Virus record (IMG/VR): IMGVR_UViG_3300028610_001329
Span: 1-39,974 of that record
Origin: a virus
Reading direction: 5' to 3' (one strand)
Length of the DNA: 39,974 bases
Below, one piece after another: positions 16,976 through 24,961 of the stretch (positions within the stretch are counted from its first letter, which is position 1; the number at the start of each line of letters is the position of its first letter). Both the position numbers and the translations under genes were made by a program. The notes under the pieces are model-generated. The model searched no databases and was not told where the DNA came from. It saw only the letters and a list, made by a program, of their open reading frames with translations.

Positions 16976-17751
16976 GTTTAACTACGTTTTCTATATTCTA
17001 TTTTGGAACTGAGATTACTGAAGACAATCAGAATCTTAACTTTGACGAGGGTGGTCCTGAATTAAATGCTGTTTTAGAGATAGGATCTCACACACATAAT
17101 GAATTACAAACTGTTATAAAAACGGCCATGGATGCGGCCGGGGCATTAACATATACAATTACTTTTAATCGCGCCGATAGAACATACACAATTGCTGCGA
17201 CAGGGACCTTTGCATTATTGGTCTCAAGTGGCACACAAATAGGCACTGGTCCGTATACATTGCTAGGCTTTACGGGGGCTGACCGGACCAGTGCCTCTAC
17301 CTATACAGGAAACACAACAGCAGGACAAGCCTATGAGCCTCAGTTTAAATTACAAAGTTTTGTAAGTGATGATGACCAGCAAGAAAGTATAGATCCTTCT
17401 GTTAACGAGTCGGCAACAGGTGAGCTTGAGGTTATTGCTTTTGGTACAAGAAAAATCTTAGAGGCTGATATTAAGTTTGCCACCGATCGAGATGTGACAA
17501 GCAGCGGTGTGATTAAAAATAATCCTACAGGAATAGCGGACCTTAGAACATTCATGCAAGATATTACAGGCAAGGGCCCTTTTGAATTAATGGAAGATAT
17601 CAGTGTGAGAACAACTTTTAAAAAAGTATTGTTAGAATCTACTCCTGATAGTTCAGAAGGAACTGGATATAAATTAAAAGAATTGATTTTAAATGGCGGC
17701 CCGACAGAGGTTTTTGAAACGGGTATTTTAAGGTTTAGGGTGTTTACATGA
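16972..17751 (+). CDS. Distal tail/baseplate protein with inserted virion domain
   Basis: ATG at 16972 overlaps the tape measure stop. Of 259 residues, about 18-118 are the domain shared with the protein at 11905 (LNFDEGGPELNAVL... MDAAGALTYTITF... TYTIAATGTFALL). The rest (FGTRKILEADIKFATDRDV; KLKELILNGGPTEVFETG) is typical of small tail proteins that follow the tape measure. Likely distal tail or tail-tip component. Confidence 0.7.
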   Translation: MSLTTFSIFYFGTEITEDNQNLNFDEGGPELNAVLEIGSHTHNELQTVIKTAMDAAGALTYTITFNRADRTYTIAATGTFALLVSSGTQIGTGPYTLLGFTGADRTSASTYTGNTTAGQAYEPQFKLQSFVSDDDQQESIDPSVNESATGELEVIAFGTRKILEADIKFATDRDVTSSGVIKNNPTGIADLRTFMQDITGKGPFELMEDISVRTTFKKVLLESTPDSSEGTGYKLKELILNGGPTEVFETGILRFRVFT

Positions 17752-19562
17752 GAATATTAAATTGGCAACACGGAATATATACTCAAGGTTTTTGTTTTAC
17801 AGTTTCTGATGGCCAACCTGCCGATCAAGCGACTTTCAATGCGGCCTTTGCTTCTAAGACCGCTGACAATACATTGGCTGGTGAGCAGACAATAAATAAT
17901 GATGTGAATATTAACGGTGATTTAACGGTTACGGGCACTCAAACAACAATTGACACAACAAATTTAGACGTTACAGATAAAAATATCACTGTAAACGATG
18001 GCGGCAATGATGCTAGTTCTGAGGGCGCTGGAATTACGGTTGAAAGAACTGGTACAGATGGCTCTATTGTTTATGAAGACGCTTTGGCTACTAAGTTTAA
18101 GGTTGGGGCCGTAGCATCTGAGGTTGAAGTGGTTGACGTTTCAACAGCTCAAACTCTGACAAATAAGACCATTGATGCTAATAATAATCCCATTACAAAC
18201 TTAGCTCATGGCGCTGAGGTAGATAATCCCTCTAGTGGTGTGCATGGGGTTGCGGGTGACGTTGTTGGCGCTACAGACGCTCAAGTATTAACAAATAAAA
18301 CGATAGATGCTGATCTTAATACAATTAGTAATCTTGCTCACGGGGCAGAGGTGGATGAACCATCGGCGGGTGTTCACGGAGTGTCGGGCTCTATAGTTGG
18401 CACAACAGATACACAGGCTTTAACCAATAAAGATATAGACGGTGTAACTGCTGCTGACACATCACGGATTACATTGCCAAAAGAAACCACAGTAAATCTT
18501 GATGCCTTGACCGATAAGGAAGGCACAATGTGGTATGACACCACGCTTGTAAAGCCTGTTTTTAATGATGGCACTGATAATATTGAGCTAGCAAGTGTTG
18601 CTGATGTTGCTGGCGGGAATGCTAATTCTTCTGATTTGATTGAGAATCATAGTTTAGCTGCTGCGGCAAGTGTGGGCGCCCTAACTGTTGATTTAGAGAC
18701 TCAAGCGGCCGCAACTCCTTCTGCGGGTAGTCCTGTCAGGATTTCTCATTTGAATGCAACTTTAGCGACTGGCACCTATGATATTAGATCTGCAGTAGTT
18801 GATACAGATGTTGTGATTCCTTCTACGGCTACCTTGGGCTTTGTCGATGGTGATGATGCCAGAGTACATGTTTATTCAATTGATAATGCTGGGACAATAG
18901 AATTAGCTGTTGCAGGATCTAGGACTTTTGATGAGTCTGAGCTACATACAACTGTAGCAATTACGACAGGATCTGATTTAGGAACAACTCTTTATTCAAC
19001 AACTCTTCGATCTAATGTTACAATTCGCTATCTAGGATTTATTCAAATTGACGCAATTACAACCGCTGGCACATGGACAGCACCAGACGAAATAAGATTA
19101 CATCAAGGGCAGCAGAGCGCTGAAGAACGTTTAGAAGCAGAATTAACAGCCACCACTACAACAGTTACCGCAGATACAGAAATAGATGTTACCGGAGCGT
19201 CTTTACCTTTAAGAGCTGGAACTTGGGATATTGGATATGATTTTTTAGCTGTAGTTAATGAACTTAGTGCAGCACAAAATACTGTAATTGGTCGATTGAG
19301 AATAACAGATTCCGCTGATGTTTATTTAGATCAAAGTGACAAAGCCTTTGGTGGAGTTCTAGAAGCAAGTGTCACTATATTTCCTCCCGTTAGTCATAAA
19401 TTACAAATTACAATTACTGAAACAACAACTTTTAAAGTGAGAATAACGTGTAATGAGACTAATACAGCCGGGTCTGTAACTGCACAAAATCAAACCCTTA
19501 CGGGCGGTATAACGGGTGATGATACTGCCTCAATTTTCTGGGCCAGGAGAGTTCCACAATGA
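17748..19562 (+). CDS. Tail fibre protein with internal 44-residue repeats
   Basis: ATG at 17748 overlaps the previous stop. The 604-residue protein starts with a fibre attachment region (ADNTLAGEQTINNDVNINGD, then LTVTGTQTTIDTTNLDVTD). At about residues 138-225 there are two 44-residue repeats, each holding LTNKTIDA, NLAHGAEVD and SGVHGV or AGVHGV, with the start of a third. The C-terminal 300 residues are beta-rich and may bind the host. It probably forms a trimeric fibre. Confidence 0.85.
   Translation: MRILNWQHGIYTQGFCFTVSDGQPADQATFNAAFASKTADNTLAGEQTINNDVNINGDLTVTGTQTTIDTTNLDVTDKNITVNDGGNDASSEGAGITVERTGTDGSIVYEDALATKFKVGAVASEVEVVDVSTAQTLTNKTIDANNNPITNLAHGAEVDNPSSGVHGVAGDVVGATDAQVLTNKTIDADLNTISNLAHGAEVDEPSAGVHGVSGSIVGTTDTQALTNKDIDGVTAADTSRITLPKETTVNLDALTDKEGTMWYDTTLVKPVFNDGTDNIELASVADVAGGNANSSDLIENHSLAAAASVGALTVDLETQAAATPSAGSPVRISHLNATLATGTYDIRSAVVDTDVVIPSTATLGFVDGDDARVHVYSIDNAGTIELAVAGSRTFDESELHTTVAITTGSDLGTTLYSTTLRSNVTIRYLGFIQIDAITTAGTWTAPDEIRLHQGQQSAEERLEAELTATTTTVTADTEIDVTGASLPLRAGTWDIGYDFLAVVNELSAAQNTVIGRLRITDSADVYLDQSDKAFGGVLEASVTIFPPVSHKLQITITETTTFKVRITCNETNTAGSVTAQNQTLTGGITGDDTASIFWARRVPQ
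18159..18434 (+). repeat. 132-nt tandem repeats within the tail fibre gene
   Basis: Units begin at 18159 and 18291, with a truncated third at 18423, each exactly 132 bases apart (44 codons) and starting ACAAATAA or ACCAATAA. The copies have diverged at third positions but keep the same protein phrases. This points to an old in-frame duplication that lengthened the fibre shaft. Confidence 0.8.
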
Positions 19563-19930
19563 ACAAACTTTATGTAATAAAACAAAATGGACTCTTTGCA
19601 ACCGTTAAGGCTAACCATAAACCAGTTGGCTTTGTTACTGCTAAGTTTGAAGGACAGGCGTCCTCCGACATAGAGGTTATAGACATTGTCGATGATATTG
19701 ACCCAGATACTTTAAAAATAATCGGGAAAAAAGCAGTATTTAATCAGGATAAATTCGATATTAAACAACAGACCGCAACAAATAAGTTATCCGCAGAACA
19801 AGCAACAAAAGATTCTGATATCGCAGAGCGTGATGCTGTTAAGGCTATAGATGTTAATTCAATGATAGATAATTTAACAAAAGATGATTTAAAAAAGGTT
19901 TTAAGGTGGCTGATAAAGCGAGCAGGATAA
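19559..19930 (+). CDS. Tail-associated protein of unknown function (123 aa)
   Basis: ATG at 19559 overlaps the fibre stop. The N-terminal half is beta-rich (LYVIKQNGLFATVKANHKPV), the C-terminal half helical and charged (LSAEQATKDSDIAERDAVKA, then LTKDDLKKVLRWLIKRAG). Coupled to the fibre gene, it may be a fibre assembly chaperone. That role is inferred from position and layout only. Confidence 0.65.
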   Translation: MNKLYVIKQNGLFATVKANHKPVGFVTAKFEGQASSDIEVIDIVDDIDPDTLKIIGKKAVFNQDKFDIKQQTATNKLSAEQATKDSDIAERDAVKAIDVNSMIDNLTKDDLKKVLRWLIKRAG

Positions 19931-20148
19931 CAGAAAAGACTCTAGTGCCATTGTCAATTATAGGCGCATGTGCTGTTATATTAATTGGTGGGGTTTTTTG
20001 GTTCTCTCAAGTCTATTCTCTAAGTCATGCTAATGCTCAATCTATAAGTGAAAGCAAAAAGGACTCTAAAGATTATCATAAAGAGGTTTTAAAAGAGCTC
20101 AAAGATATTAATACTAGGTTGTCGCGCATAGAGGGAAAATTGCCATGA
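19906..20148 (+). CDS. Single-membrane-span lysis protein (holin candidate)
   Basis: GTG at 19906 follows an AAGG sequence and overlaps the previous gene by 25 bases. The 80-residue product has one hydrophobic span at about residues 13-31 (LVPLSIIGACAVILIGGVFW) and a C-terminal charged coiled coil (KEVLKELKDINTRLSRIEG). It lies two genes before the endolysin. It could be a holin or a spanin-like component; the single span does not settle this. Confidence 0.6.
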   Translation: MADKASRITEKTLVPLSIIGACAVILIGGVFWFSQVYSLSHANAQSISESKKDSKDYHKEVLKELKDINTRLSRIEGKLP

Positions 20149-20339
20149 GGAAAATGCTAGTTAAATTGGGGCTTTCATTGCTTGGATCTGGTTGGTTAAG
20201 ATGGCTGTTAGAAGAATATGTTTTTCCTCAGATTGACAAGTTTGTAGAATCTACCGACAATGATTACGATAATGAGGCGTCGAAATATGTTAAGTCGATG
20301 CTTCTGGCGATGGCAGACAAATTAGAAAAGGCGTTATGA
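20145..20339 (+). CDS. Small amphipathic lysis-cassette protein (64 aa)
   Basis: ATG at 20145 overlaps the previous stop by four bases. It begins MRKMLVKLGLSLLGSGWLRW, an amphipathic, weakly hydrophobic helix, and continues with an acidic segment and a helix (MLLAMADKLEKAL). Small proteins between holin and endolysin often modulate lysis. No family recognised. Confidence 0.6.
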   Translation: MRKMLVKLGLSLLGSGWLRWLLEEYVFPQIDKFVESTDNDYDNEASKYVKSMLLAMADKLEKAL

Positions 20340-20761
20340 ATTTATATGAACCAATTCCAGGAGCTAATAATTTTAAATGGATCGAAGCTTTAGCGCTTCG
20401 TGAATGGGGTTGGTCTACATATCCCTCTGATACTCAAAAAGAAAATATTATAGATATTGCTAAGCGGCTTCAACAAATCAGAGATCATTTTAAGCGGGCG
20501 ATTCATGTTAGAAGCTGGTTAAGGCCTATACAATATAATATAGCTATTGGCGGAGCAGAACTAAGCGCTCATTTAGACGGTAAGGCTGTTGATTTTACAG
20601 TTGATGGTTATCAGGGCATTGGTGGGGCTGATAGCGTTAGATCTCAATTAGAAAGAAGCTTATGTGATTTAGGTTTAAGAATGGAAAAAACTCCCGGTTC
20701 GTCTTGGATTCATATTGACACCAAAGAGCCTGGTTTAACTGGTCGATATTTCACGCCATGA
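20336..20761 (+). CDS. Endolysin, M15-type peptidase
   Basis: ATG at 20336 overlaps the previous stop. The 141-residue enzyme is one catalytic domain with the M15/VanY-like zinc site: H79 and D86 in SAHLDGKAVDF and H126 in WIHID, preceded by RSWLRP and GGA. It should cut peptide cross-links in peptidoglycan. It has no signal peptide, so it depends on a holin, and no wall-binding domain, as usual in phages of Gram-negative hosts. Confidence 0.88.
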   Translation: MNLYEPIPGANNFKWIEALALREWGWSTYPSDTQKENIIDIAKRLQQIRDHFKRAIHVRSWLRPIQYNIAIGGAELSAHLDGKAVDFTVDGYQGIGGADSVRSQLERSLCDLGLRMEKTPGSSWIHIDTKEPGLTGRYFTP

Positions 20762-23007
20762 GTTTTGATGTAACTAATTCGGCCGATGCGGCTTCAAGAA
20801 AAACTCAAATAGAGCCCACAATTATCTTAGAAATTGATGGGGTTTCCACCCTTTTTGGCGCTAGAATCATCGAAAAACGAGTTAAAATAGGCGATGTTGG
20901 CTTAGAAATAGGTAACTTTGTTATTGGTGGATTAAATGCCGTGACAGATCAGTCTTCATTAGTCTCGTTTGACGACTCTACATCTAGAATCACTCAGAGC
21001 ATTAATCCAGATAGAGGCATATCTCAATCTATCTCTTCTATGAAAATCGCTCTTATTGATAAAGACCTCGAGATTACTGAGCTAATAACTCCTGATGATT
21101 CAGTTTCTCCTGTATTTGATCTCTTAGGCAGAAAAGCAAAAGTGTGGTTAGGCTTTAAAGGGACTGCATGGAAAGATGACTTTATCATCATTTTTAGGGG
21201 TGTAATTGACGATATAATGGCGGGCCCTGGATTGATCACATTAAATCTAGCTCATCCATCAACTAAAGCTAGATCTGAGGTGTTTCAAAAGGCTGAGACA
21301 GAATTAAACGGTGGAATTAGTGATGTTCAAACTACAATTACAGTAGATGATACGACTAATTTCTTTGCCCCCGTCACTGGTCCAGATGGCACCATTGATA
21401 CTAGTATAAAGTTTTATGTGCGCATAAACGATGAGATAATGCGTTATGAGGGGAAAACGGGCACCACTTTTACCACGATTACTAGGGGCTCTCTTGGCAC
21501 TGTGGCTGTTACTCATGACGATGGAGACTCTATTGAAAGTTTTATTTCTCTTACAGGCGATGCTATCACCCTTGCCCTCAAGATACTCTTAAGTGGTAAG
21601 AATGATAATTTTCAAGAATCTGTAGCCGTCGAGAGTTTTCTAAATATTGATGCCACAACTCAAGTCACTAATTCTATCTTTTTTAGCGATATTGATTTAG
21701 TTCGTGATTTTAATTTAACTACTGGTGATTTTGTTACAACCACGGGCGCATCAAATGGCTCTAATGATGTCTCTGGCACCACTAGAACTGTGGATGAAAT
21801 TGTTAAAACAGATCTAGGATCATATTTAGTTGTCGGTGGAGCCGCCTTGGTTCAAGAGTTTGATTCGCCAGCCGTTGCAGACTTTAGAAGCCAATATGAT
21901 ACTTTAGGTCAGGGGTTATCTCTTGATCCTGATCAGGTAGATATTTTAGAGCATGAAAGGGTTTTAAGATTATTCTTATCCGGTTTTAATTATGAATTTT
22001 ATATTAAAGATACGATTCAGGGTAAGAAGTTTCTAGAGGAGCAAGTTTATAATCCTGCTGCTGCGTTTGGATTGCCTCGTAAATCTCAGTTCTCAGTCGG
22101 TATGCACGCGGGGCCATTGCCGGGCACTAATATTGTCACATTAAACTCTGATAATGTGACAAACCCCAGTGAGTTAATATTAAGACGGTCTACCACCAAG
22201 AATTTTCAAAACACAGTTACATATCAATTTGATGAGCAAGAATTAGAAGATAAGTTTTTAAAAGTTGTTGCCACCACCAATGCTGACTCGCTGGCTAGAA
22301 TTAATGTGGGTGTAAAATCATTAAATATTACTGCGCGTGGCCTAAGAACAGCCTTGCAGGGCCAAACTTTAGCAAATACAGCAACGACTCGGCGGTTAAG
22401 AAAATATAAGTTTGGCGCTGAATTTATTGAAAACGTGAAGGTTCATTTTAGAACTGGGTTTAAGATAGAGGTTGGTGATATTGTACTGGTTGATCTTGCA
22501 TCGCTCCAAATCTCAGATATTAAAGAGGGTGGTGTTAGAGATGGTGAGCCTAGACTATTCCAGGTTGACAATAAGGTAATAGATTTTAAGACTGGTGTAG
22601 TTTCATTTAAGTTAACTGATACTAATTTCGATAAGGATGCACGCTTTGGAACAATCTCCCCATCATCGCTTGTCAGATCAGCAACCTCAGCAACGTCAAT
22701 CGTTATCAAAGAGAGTTTTAGCTCAGTGTTTGGTCAAAACGAGTTCAAAAAGTGGGAGGATTTGGTCGGTGCAAATATTCGTATTCACAATTCTACTTAT
22801 TCTATTGATGGCAATGCTACACTCGATCAAATAACTGGCAATACCTTAACTTTAGGGGCTGGCCTTGGTTTTACACCAGCTGCTGATCAGATTTTAGAGC
22901 TTGGTTTATATGACAATCAGCCTGAGAATGTTAAATTAATATATGCATTTTGGTCAGATGGAACTAATAATTTTGCTGATGCTGGAATACCGTACCAATT
23001 TTTCTAA
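20758..23007 (+). CDS. Large tail hub/baseplate protein
   Basis: ATG at 20758 overlaps the endolysin stop. At 749 residues it is the largest protein here. It is beta-rich throughout, with an early domain (IIEKRVKIGDVGLEIGNFVI; FIIIFRGVIDDIMAGPG), a TTITRGSLGT segment near 245 of a kind common in phage tail proteins, and a late hub-like region (FRTGFKIEVGDIVLVDL). Most likely the central tail-tip hub. The lysis genes lie upstream of it, so lysis and tail genes are interleaved. Confidence 0.78.
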   Translation: MSFDVTNSADAASRKTQIEPTIILEIDGVSTLFGARIIEKRVKIGDVGLEIGNFVIGGLNAVTDQSSLVSFDDSTSRITQSINPDRGISQSISSMKIALIDKDLEITELITPDDSVSPVFDLLGRKAKVWLGFKGTAWKDDFIIIFRGVIDDIMAGPGLITLNLAHPSTKARSEVFQKAETELNGGISDVQTTITVDDTTNFFAPVTGPDGTIDTSIKFYVRINDEIMRYEGKTGTTFTTITRGSLGTVAVTHDDGDSIESFISLTGDAITLALKILLSGKNDNFQESVAVESFLNIDATTQVTNSIFFSDIDLVRDFNLTTGDFVTTTGASNGSNDVSGTTRTVDEIVKTDLGSYLVVGGAALVQEFDSPAVADFRSQYDTLGQGLSLDPDQVDILEHERVLRLFLSGFNYEFYIKDTIQGKKFLEEQVYNPAAAFGLPRKSQFSVGMHAGPLPGTNIVTLNSDNVTNPSELILRRSTTKNFQNTVTYQFDEQELEDKFLKVVATTNADSLARINVGVKSLNITARGLRTALQGQTLANTATTRRLRKYKFGAEFIENVKVHFRTGFKIEVGDIVLVDLASLQISDIKEGGVRDGEPRLFQVDNKVIDFKTGVVSFKLTDTNFDKDARFGTISPSSLVRSATSATSIVIKESFSSVFGQNEFKKWEDLVGANIRIHNSTYSIDGNATLDQITGNTLTLGAGLGFTPAADQILELGLYDNQPENVKLIYAFWSDGTNNFADAGIPYQFF

Positions 23008-23016
23008 GGAGTAATT

Positions 23017-23490
23017 ATGGCTAATTTGCCTAATAATTCGTTTGTAGATGTTAATGATGTTGAGACAGCACAAGGAGCTCCTGTCAGTGAGGCCTTGGCT
23101 CAGAAATTTGGTACAAATGAGAATACTAATAATAATGAAATTGTCTTAAATGATGCTGATATAGCGACAAACGCAGCTGATATAGCAACAAATGTCACTG
23201 ACATAGCGACAAACACGTCTGCTATCGCTGCATTAGTACAACCCGAAACGTTTAATGCATCGTTAAATCCTACAGGGGCTTTTGCTACTTTGAATACATT
23301 TTCTGCCACGCCTACTTTGGTTCTTGTTTCCACGGTTGACGCTGCTAATATTGCCGCTGTTATTTTGTTTCCGGGCGATACTGTGATAGCAGGCATATTA
23401 GAATATAGATTAACTGGCGCTCTATTAGAGGTGAGAGAAAATACGGGGACAGTTGGATTAACTTCATTTAATATGGTTGGTTGGGTTTAA
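23017..23490 (+). CDS. Short tail fibre protein with heptad repeats
   Basis: ATG at 23017 with TAAGGAG upstream. Residues 48-68 are three in-frame seven-residue repeats (DIATNAA, DIATNVT, DIATNTS; DNA 23158-23220) typical of trimeric coiled coils in fibre or adhesin stalks. A beta-rich head of about 90 residues follows. The stop lies four bases before the left inverted repeat at 23494. It ends the late-gene block. Confidence 0.75.
   Translation: MANLPNNSFVDVNDVETAQGAPVSEALAQKFGTNENTNNNEIVLNDADIATNAADIATNVTDIATNTSAIAALVQPETFNASLNPTGAFATLNTFSATPTLVLVSTVDAANIAAVILFPGDTVIAGILEYRLTGALLEVRENTGTVGLTSFNMVGWV
23158..23220 (+). repeat. Three 21-nt coiled-coil repeats in the short fibre gene
   Basis: Three consecutive 21-base units, starting at 23158, 23179 and 23200, encode D-I-A-T-N-x-x. 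Differences are mostly at third positions. They form one heptad each of a coiled-coil stalk. Confidence 0.75.
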
Positions 23491-23493
23491 TTA

Positions 23494-23518
23494 TATGGTG
23501 GTCCAGATAATTGTTCAT
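23494..23518 (+). repeat. Left 25-bp inverted repeat of the cassette
   Basis: Begins TATGGTGGTCCAGATAATTG and continues TTCAT. It starts four bases after the short-fibre stop codon. It contains GATAAT (23506-23511), which could serve as an inward -10 box for the gene at 23537. Confidence 0.7.
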
Positions 23519-23536
23519 AATTGAAAGGATTTGAGT

Positions 23537-23770
23537 GTGGTTCAGAGTGAAATAATTTGTCCCGATTGTAATGAAAGAAAACTAAAAGGCCCAGAGATTG
23601 CTGACGTGATTAAAGACGCCATTAAAGACACCACTTCAACAAAGGATATAGGGTTGACTATCGTTTGCGGCGATCATCCGAGTAACAAAAGTCTTTTAAG
23701 ATTATTTCAATTTCTTCGCAGAAACCTGAAAACTCTGTTCTTTTCTGAGAAAGAGTCTCTAAAGCGCTGA
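23537..23770 (+). CDS. Small CxxC protein at the cassette edge (77 aa)
   Basis: I choose GTG at 23537, eight bases after GAAAGGA; TTG at 23531 is too close to that site. It starts MVQSEIICPDCNERKLKGPE, with CPDC as half of a zinc ribbon and C-G-D-H later as a possible second half. The basic C-terminus is LLRLFQFLRRNLKTLF. Its last 113 bases overlap the minus-strand gene at 23658-23891. Function unknown; expression is plausible but not certain. Confidence 0.5.
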   Translation: MVQSEIICPDCNERKLKGPEIADVIKDAIKDTTSTKDIGLTIVCGDHPSNKSLLRLFQFLRRNLKTLFFSEKESLKR

Positions 23771-23891
23771 ATATCCCTTCGCGATCTATGACTTTAGCTT
23801 TAATTAAATAGAAAAAGATTATCGCATTTATATGTATTTGCGCATTTAGCGCCACGGATTTGTCAATGGCTGGTTTCTTCTTGACAGGCAT
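23658..23891 (-). CDS. Minus-strand small protein (77 aa)
   Basis: ATG at 23889-23891 on the minus strand, with GGAGC six bases upstream. The product has a basic start (MPVKKKPAIDK), a moderately hydrophobic middle (INAIIFFYLIKAKVI) and a charged helical end. It follows the lipoprotein gene 36 bases downstream, so the two probably form an operon. It converges on and overlaps the + strand gene at 23537. Not recognised. Confidence 0.5.
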   Translation of the reverse strand: MPVKKKPAIDKSVALNAQIHINAIIFFYLIKAKVIDREGIFSALETLSQKRTEFSGFCEEIEIILKDFCYSDDRRKR

Positions 23892-23927
23892 TTAAGCTCC
23901 ACGCTGAATTTCTTAGACGTTTCTTGT

Positions 23928-24440
23928 TTATGGCTCTTTTGTGGCACAAATGTCAAACTGTTCTTGTGTTGGGCTGCCCCATTTTGATTCGACCAATACT
24001 CTGACAATTAAACCGTTTTCAAAATCTACTTGGCACCTACAGTTTTTTTCTATTTGCATCCCGGAGCCCTGTCTTATTCTGACCTCATATTCAAGTGGAT
24101 TTTCTGGGTCAATAAAATCTTTCTTTACTACGCCTTCTGGACCAATATCAAAAAAAGATGTGCTTGTTGGGATAGTTAAGCCAAAATAAAAAACAGCAGG
24201 ATCACCTAATTCCCAATCCTGAAGATATTCACATTGTTTCTTAGTTAAGTGCGTTCCATAGGTACCATCTCGACACGAATGATCACCAGCCTCACAGATA
24301 GGAATGCCATCAATAATGGCAATAGCCCCATCTGGCAATAAGGCTGGGTCTGTAATAATATTGGAGCCACTAGACTCGTCGCCTTGCTTACAGGCACTAA
24401 TGGCTAGAAATAAAACAAAAATTAGGATTAAATGCTTCAT
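23928..24440 (-). CDS. Predicted lipoprotein, cysteine-rich (170 aa)
   Basis: ATG at 24438-24440 with AAAGG upstream. Residues 1-17 are a lipoprotein signal, MKHLILIFVLFLAISAC, with lipobox ISAC and C17 as the lipid-bearing residue. Lys at +2 does not favour inner-membrane retention in enteric bacteria. Six further Cys residues (PICEAGDHSC, KKQCEYL, KNCRCQVD, FDICAT) could form disulfides. A phage lipoprotein expressed against the late strand next to a repressor-like gene suggests lysogenic expression, for example superinfection exclusion. That role is inference. Confidence 0.8.
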   Translation of the reverse strand: MKHLILIFVLFLAISACKQGDESSGSNIITDPALLPDGAIAIIDGIPICEAGDHSCRDGTYGTHLTKKQCEYLQDWELGDPAVFYFGLTIPTSTSFFDIGPEGVVKKDFIDPENPLEYEVRIRQGSGMQIEKNCRCQVDFENGLIVRVLVESKWGSPTQEQFDICATKEP

Positions 24441-24458
24441 AAATCGCCTTTGTTTATT

Positions 24459-24475
24459 AAGATTTAGTAAATCTT
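24459..24475. promoter_or_regulatory. 17-bp palindrome: candidate operator
   Basis: AAGATTTAGTAAATCTT is a perfect 8+1+8 palindrome, placed 19 bases upstream of the lipoprotein start and 47 bases upstream of the XRE gene, in the divergent gap. The half-site AAATCTT recurs at 24502-24508 and 24780-24786, just before and just after the XRE gene (within an 11-base repeat GAAATCTTCTA at 24501 and 24779). This layout suits autoregulation by the XRE protein. Confidence 0.6.
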
Positions 24476-24521
24476 GTTATCGGTAGTCTACTCATCGGTA
24501 GAAATCTTCTATATCTAAAGA

Positions 24522-24767
24522 GTGACTTCTCAGAATGAAACAGAATCTATAAAAAAAATTGGGAATAATTTAAGGAATATCAGAAAGAGGCTAAACCTTA
24601 CTCTTGAAAATGTCGAGGAGAGAGGTTGGACCAATCATAAGCACTTACAGCGTATCGAAATGGGCCACAAAGATGTCAGGATCTCGACTCTAATTAGACT
24701 CTCTAGAATTTATGAAGTTTCTCTCAATGAGATTCTTTATGATTTAGAAACTTTACATAAACAATAA
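24522..24767 (+). CDS. XRE-family transcriptional regulator
   Basis: GTG at 24522 opens an 81-residue protein that is almost entirely one HTH_3/XRE domain (IGNNLRNIRKRLNLTLENVE; HKHLQRIEMGHKDVRISTLI). There is no dimerisation or cleavage domain, as in Cro or small C.regulator proteins. No clear Shine-Dalgarno sequence precedes it. A TATATC at 24510-24515 would place transcription start at about the GTG, so a leaderless message like lambda cI from PRM is possible. It likely controls the divergent lipoprotein operon and itself. Confidence 0.85.
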   Translation: MTSQNETESIKKIGNNLRNIRKRLNLTLENVEERGWTNHKHLQRIEMGHKDVRISTLIRLSRIYEVSLNEILYDLETLHKQ

Positions 24768-24801
24768 ATCAAATTGTCGAAATCTTCTAATAATGAGAAA
24801 A

Positions 24802-24874
24802 CCCCTCCCAAGGGATGATTAATCCTTTTTTTGGAAAGCGATTAGCTTTTGTTAATTTCTAACCAAGGAGGGGC
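24802..24874 (+). promoter_or_regulatory. 5' leader that can mask the Shine-Dalgarno of the tiny ORF
   Basis: CCCCTCC at 24802-24808 is complementary to GGAGGGG at 24868-24874, which contains the core of the ribosome-binding site for the peptide at 24877. Pairing would hide the site in an RNA stem with a loop of about 59 bases. Such masking is known in leaders of type I toxin messages and attenuated leaders. Use in this case is inferred from complementarity only. Confidence 0.45.
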
Positions 24875-24876
24875 AA

Positions 24877-24948
24877 ATGTGTTTAATATGCATTTTGAGA
24901 TTTATAATATTAATTATAGATCTCGTTCATCGTTTAGTCAGACTTTAA
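24877..24948 (+). CDS. 23-residue hydrophobic membrane peptide
   Basis: ATG at 24877 lies five bases after AAGGAGGGG, one of the strongest ribosome-binding sites in the window. The peptide starts MCLICILRFIILIIDLVH and ends RLVRL: one membrane span with Arg residues, two Cys near the N-terminus and a basic end. Size and composition resemble small hydrophobic type I toxins of the Ibs/Ldr/Fst kind or a leader peptide. It sits between the XRE gene and a strong terminator. No sequence family is recognised. Confidence 0.5.
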   Translation: MCLICILRFIILIIDLVHRLVRL

Positions 24949-24961
24949 TATTCTGATGGTG

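Noticed and set aside
19559-23007. Tail-fibre switching by inversion at the cassette repeats
   Set aside because: The left inverted repeat lies after the stop codon of the short fibre gene, so inversion of the cassette would not change any fibre coding sequence.
23537-23770. Similarity of IADVIKDAIKDTTSTKDIGL to the tape measure end AIAEVIKDGIASNDIGLALA
   Set aside because: The likeness is short and in a helical low-complexity context. I could not decide between chance and descent, so I make no claim.
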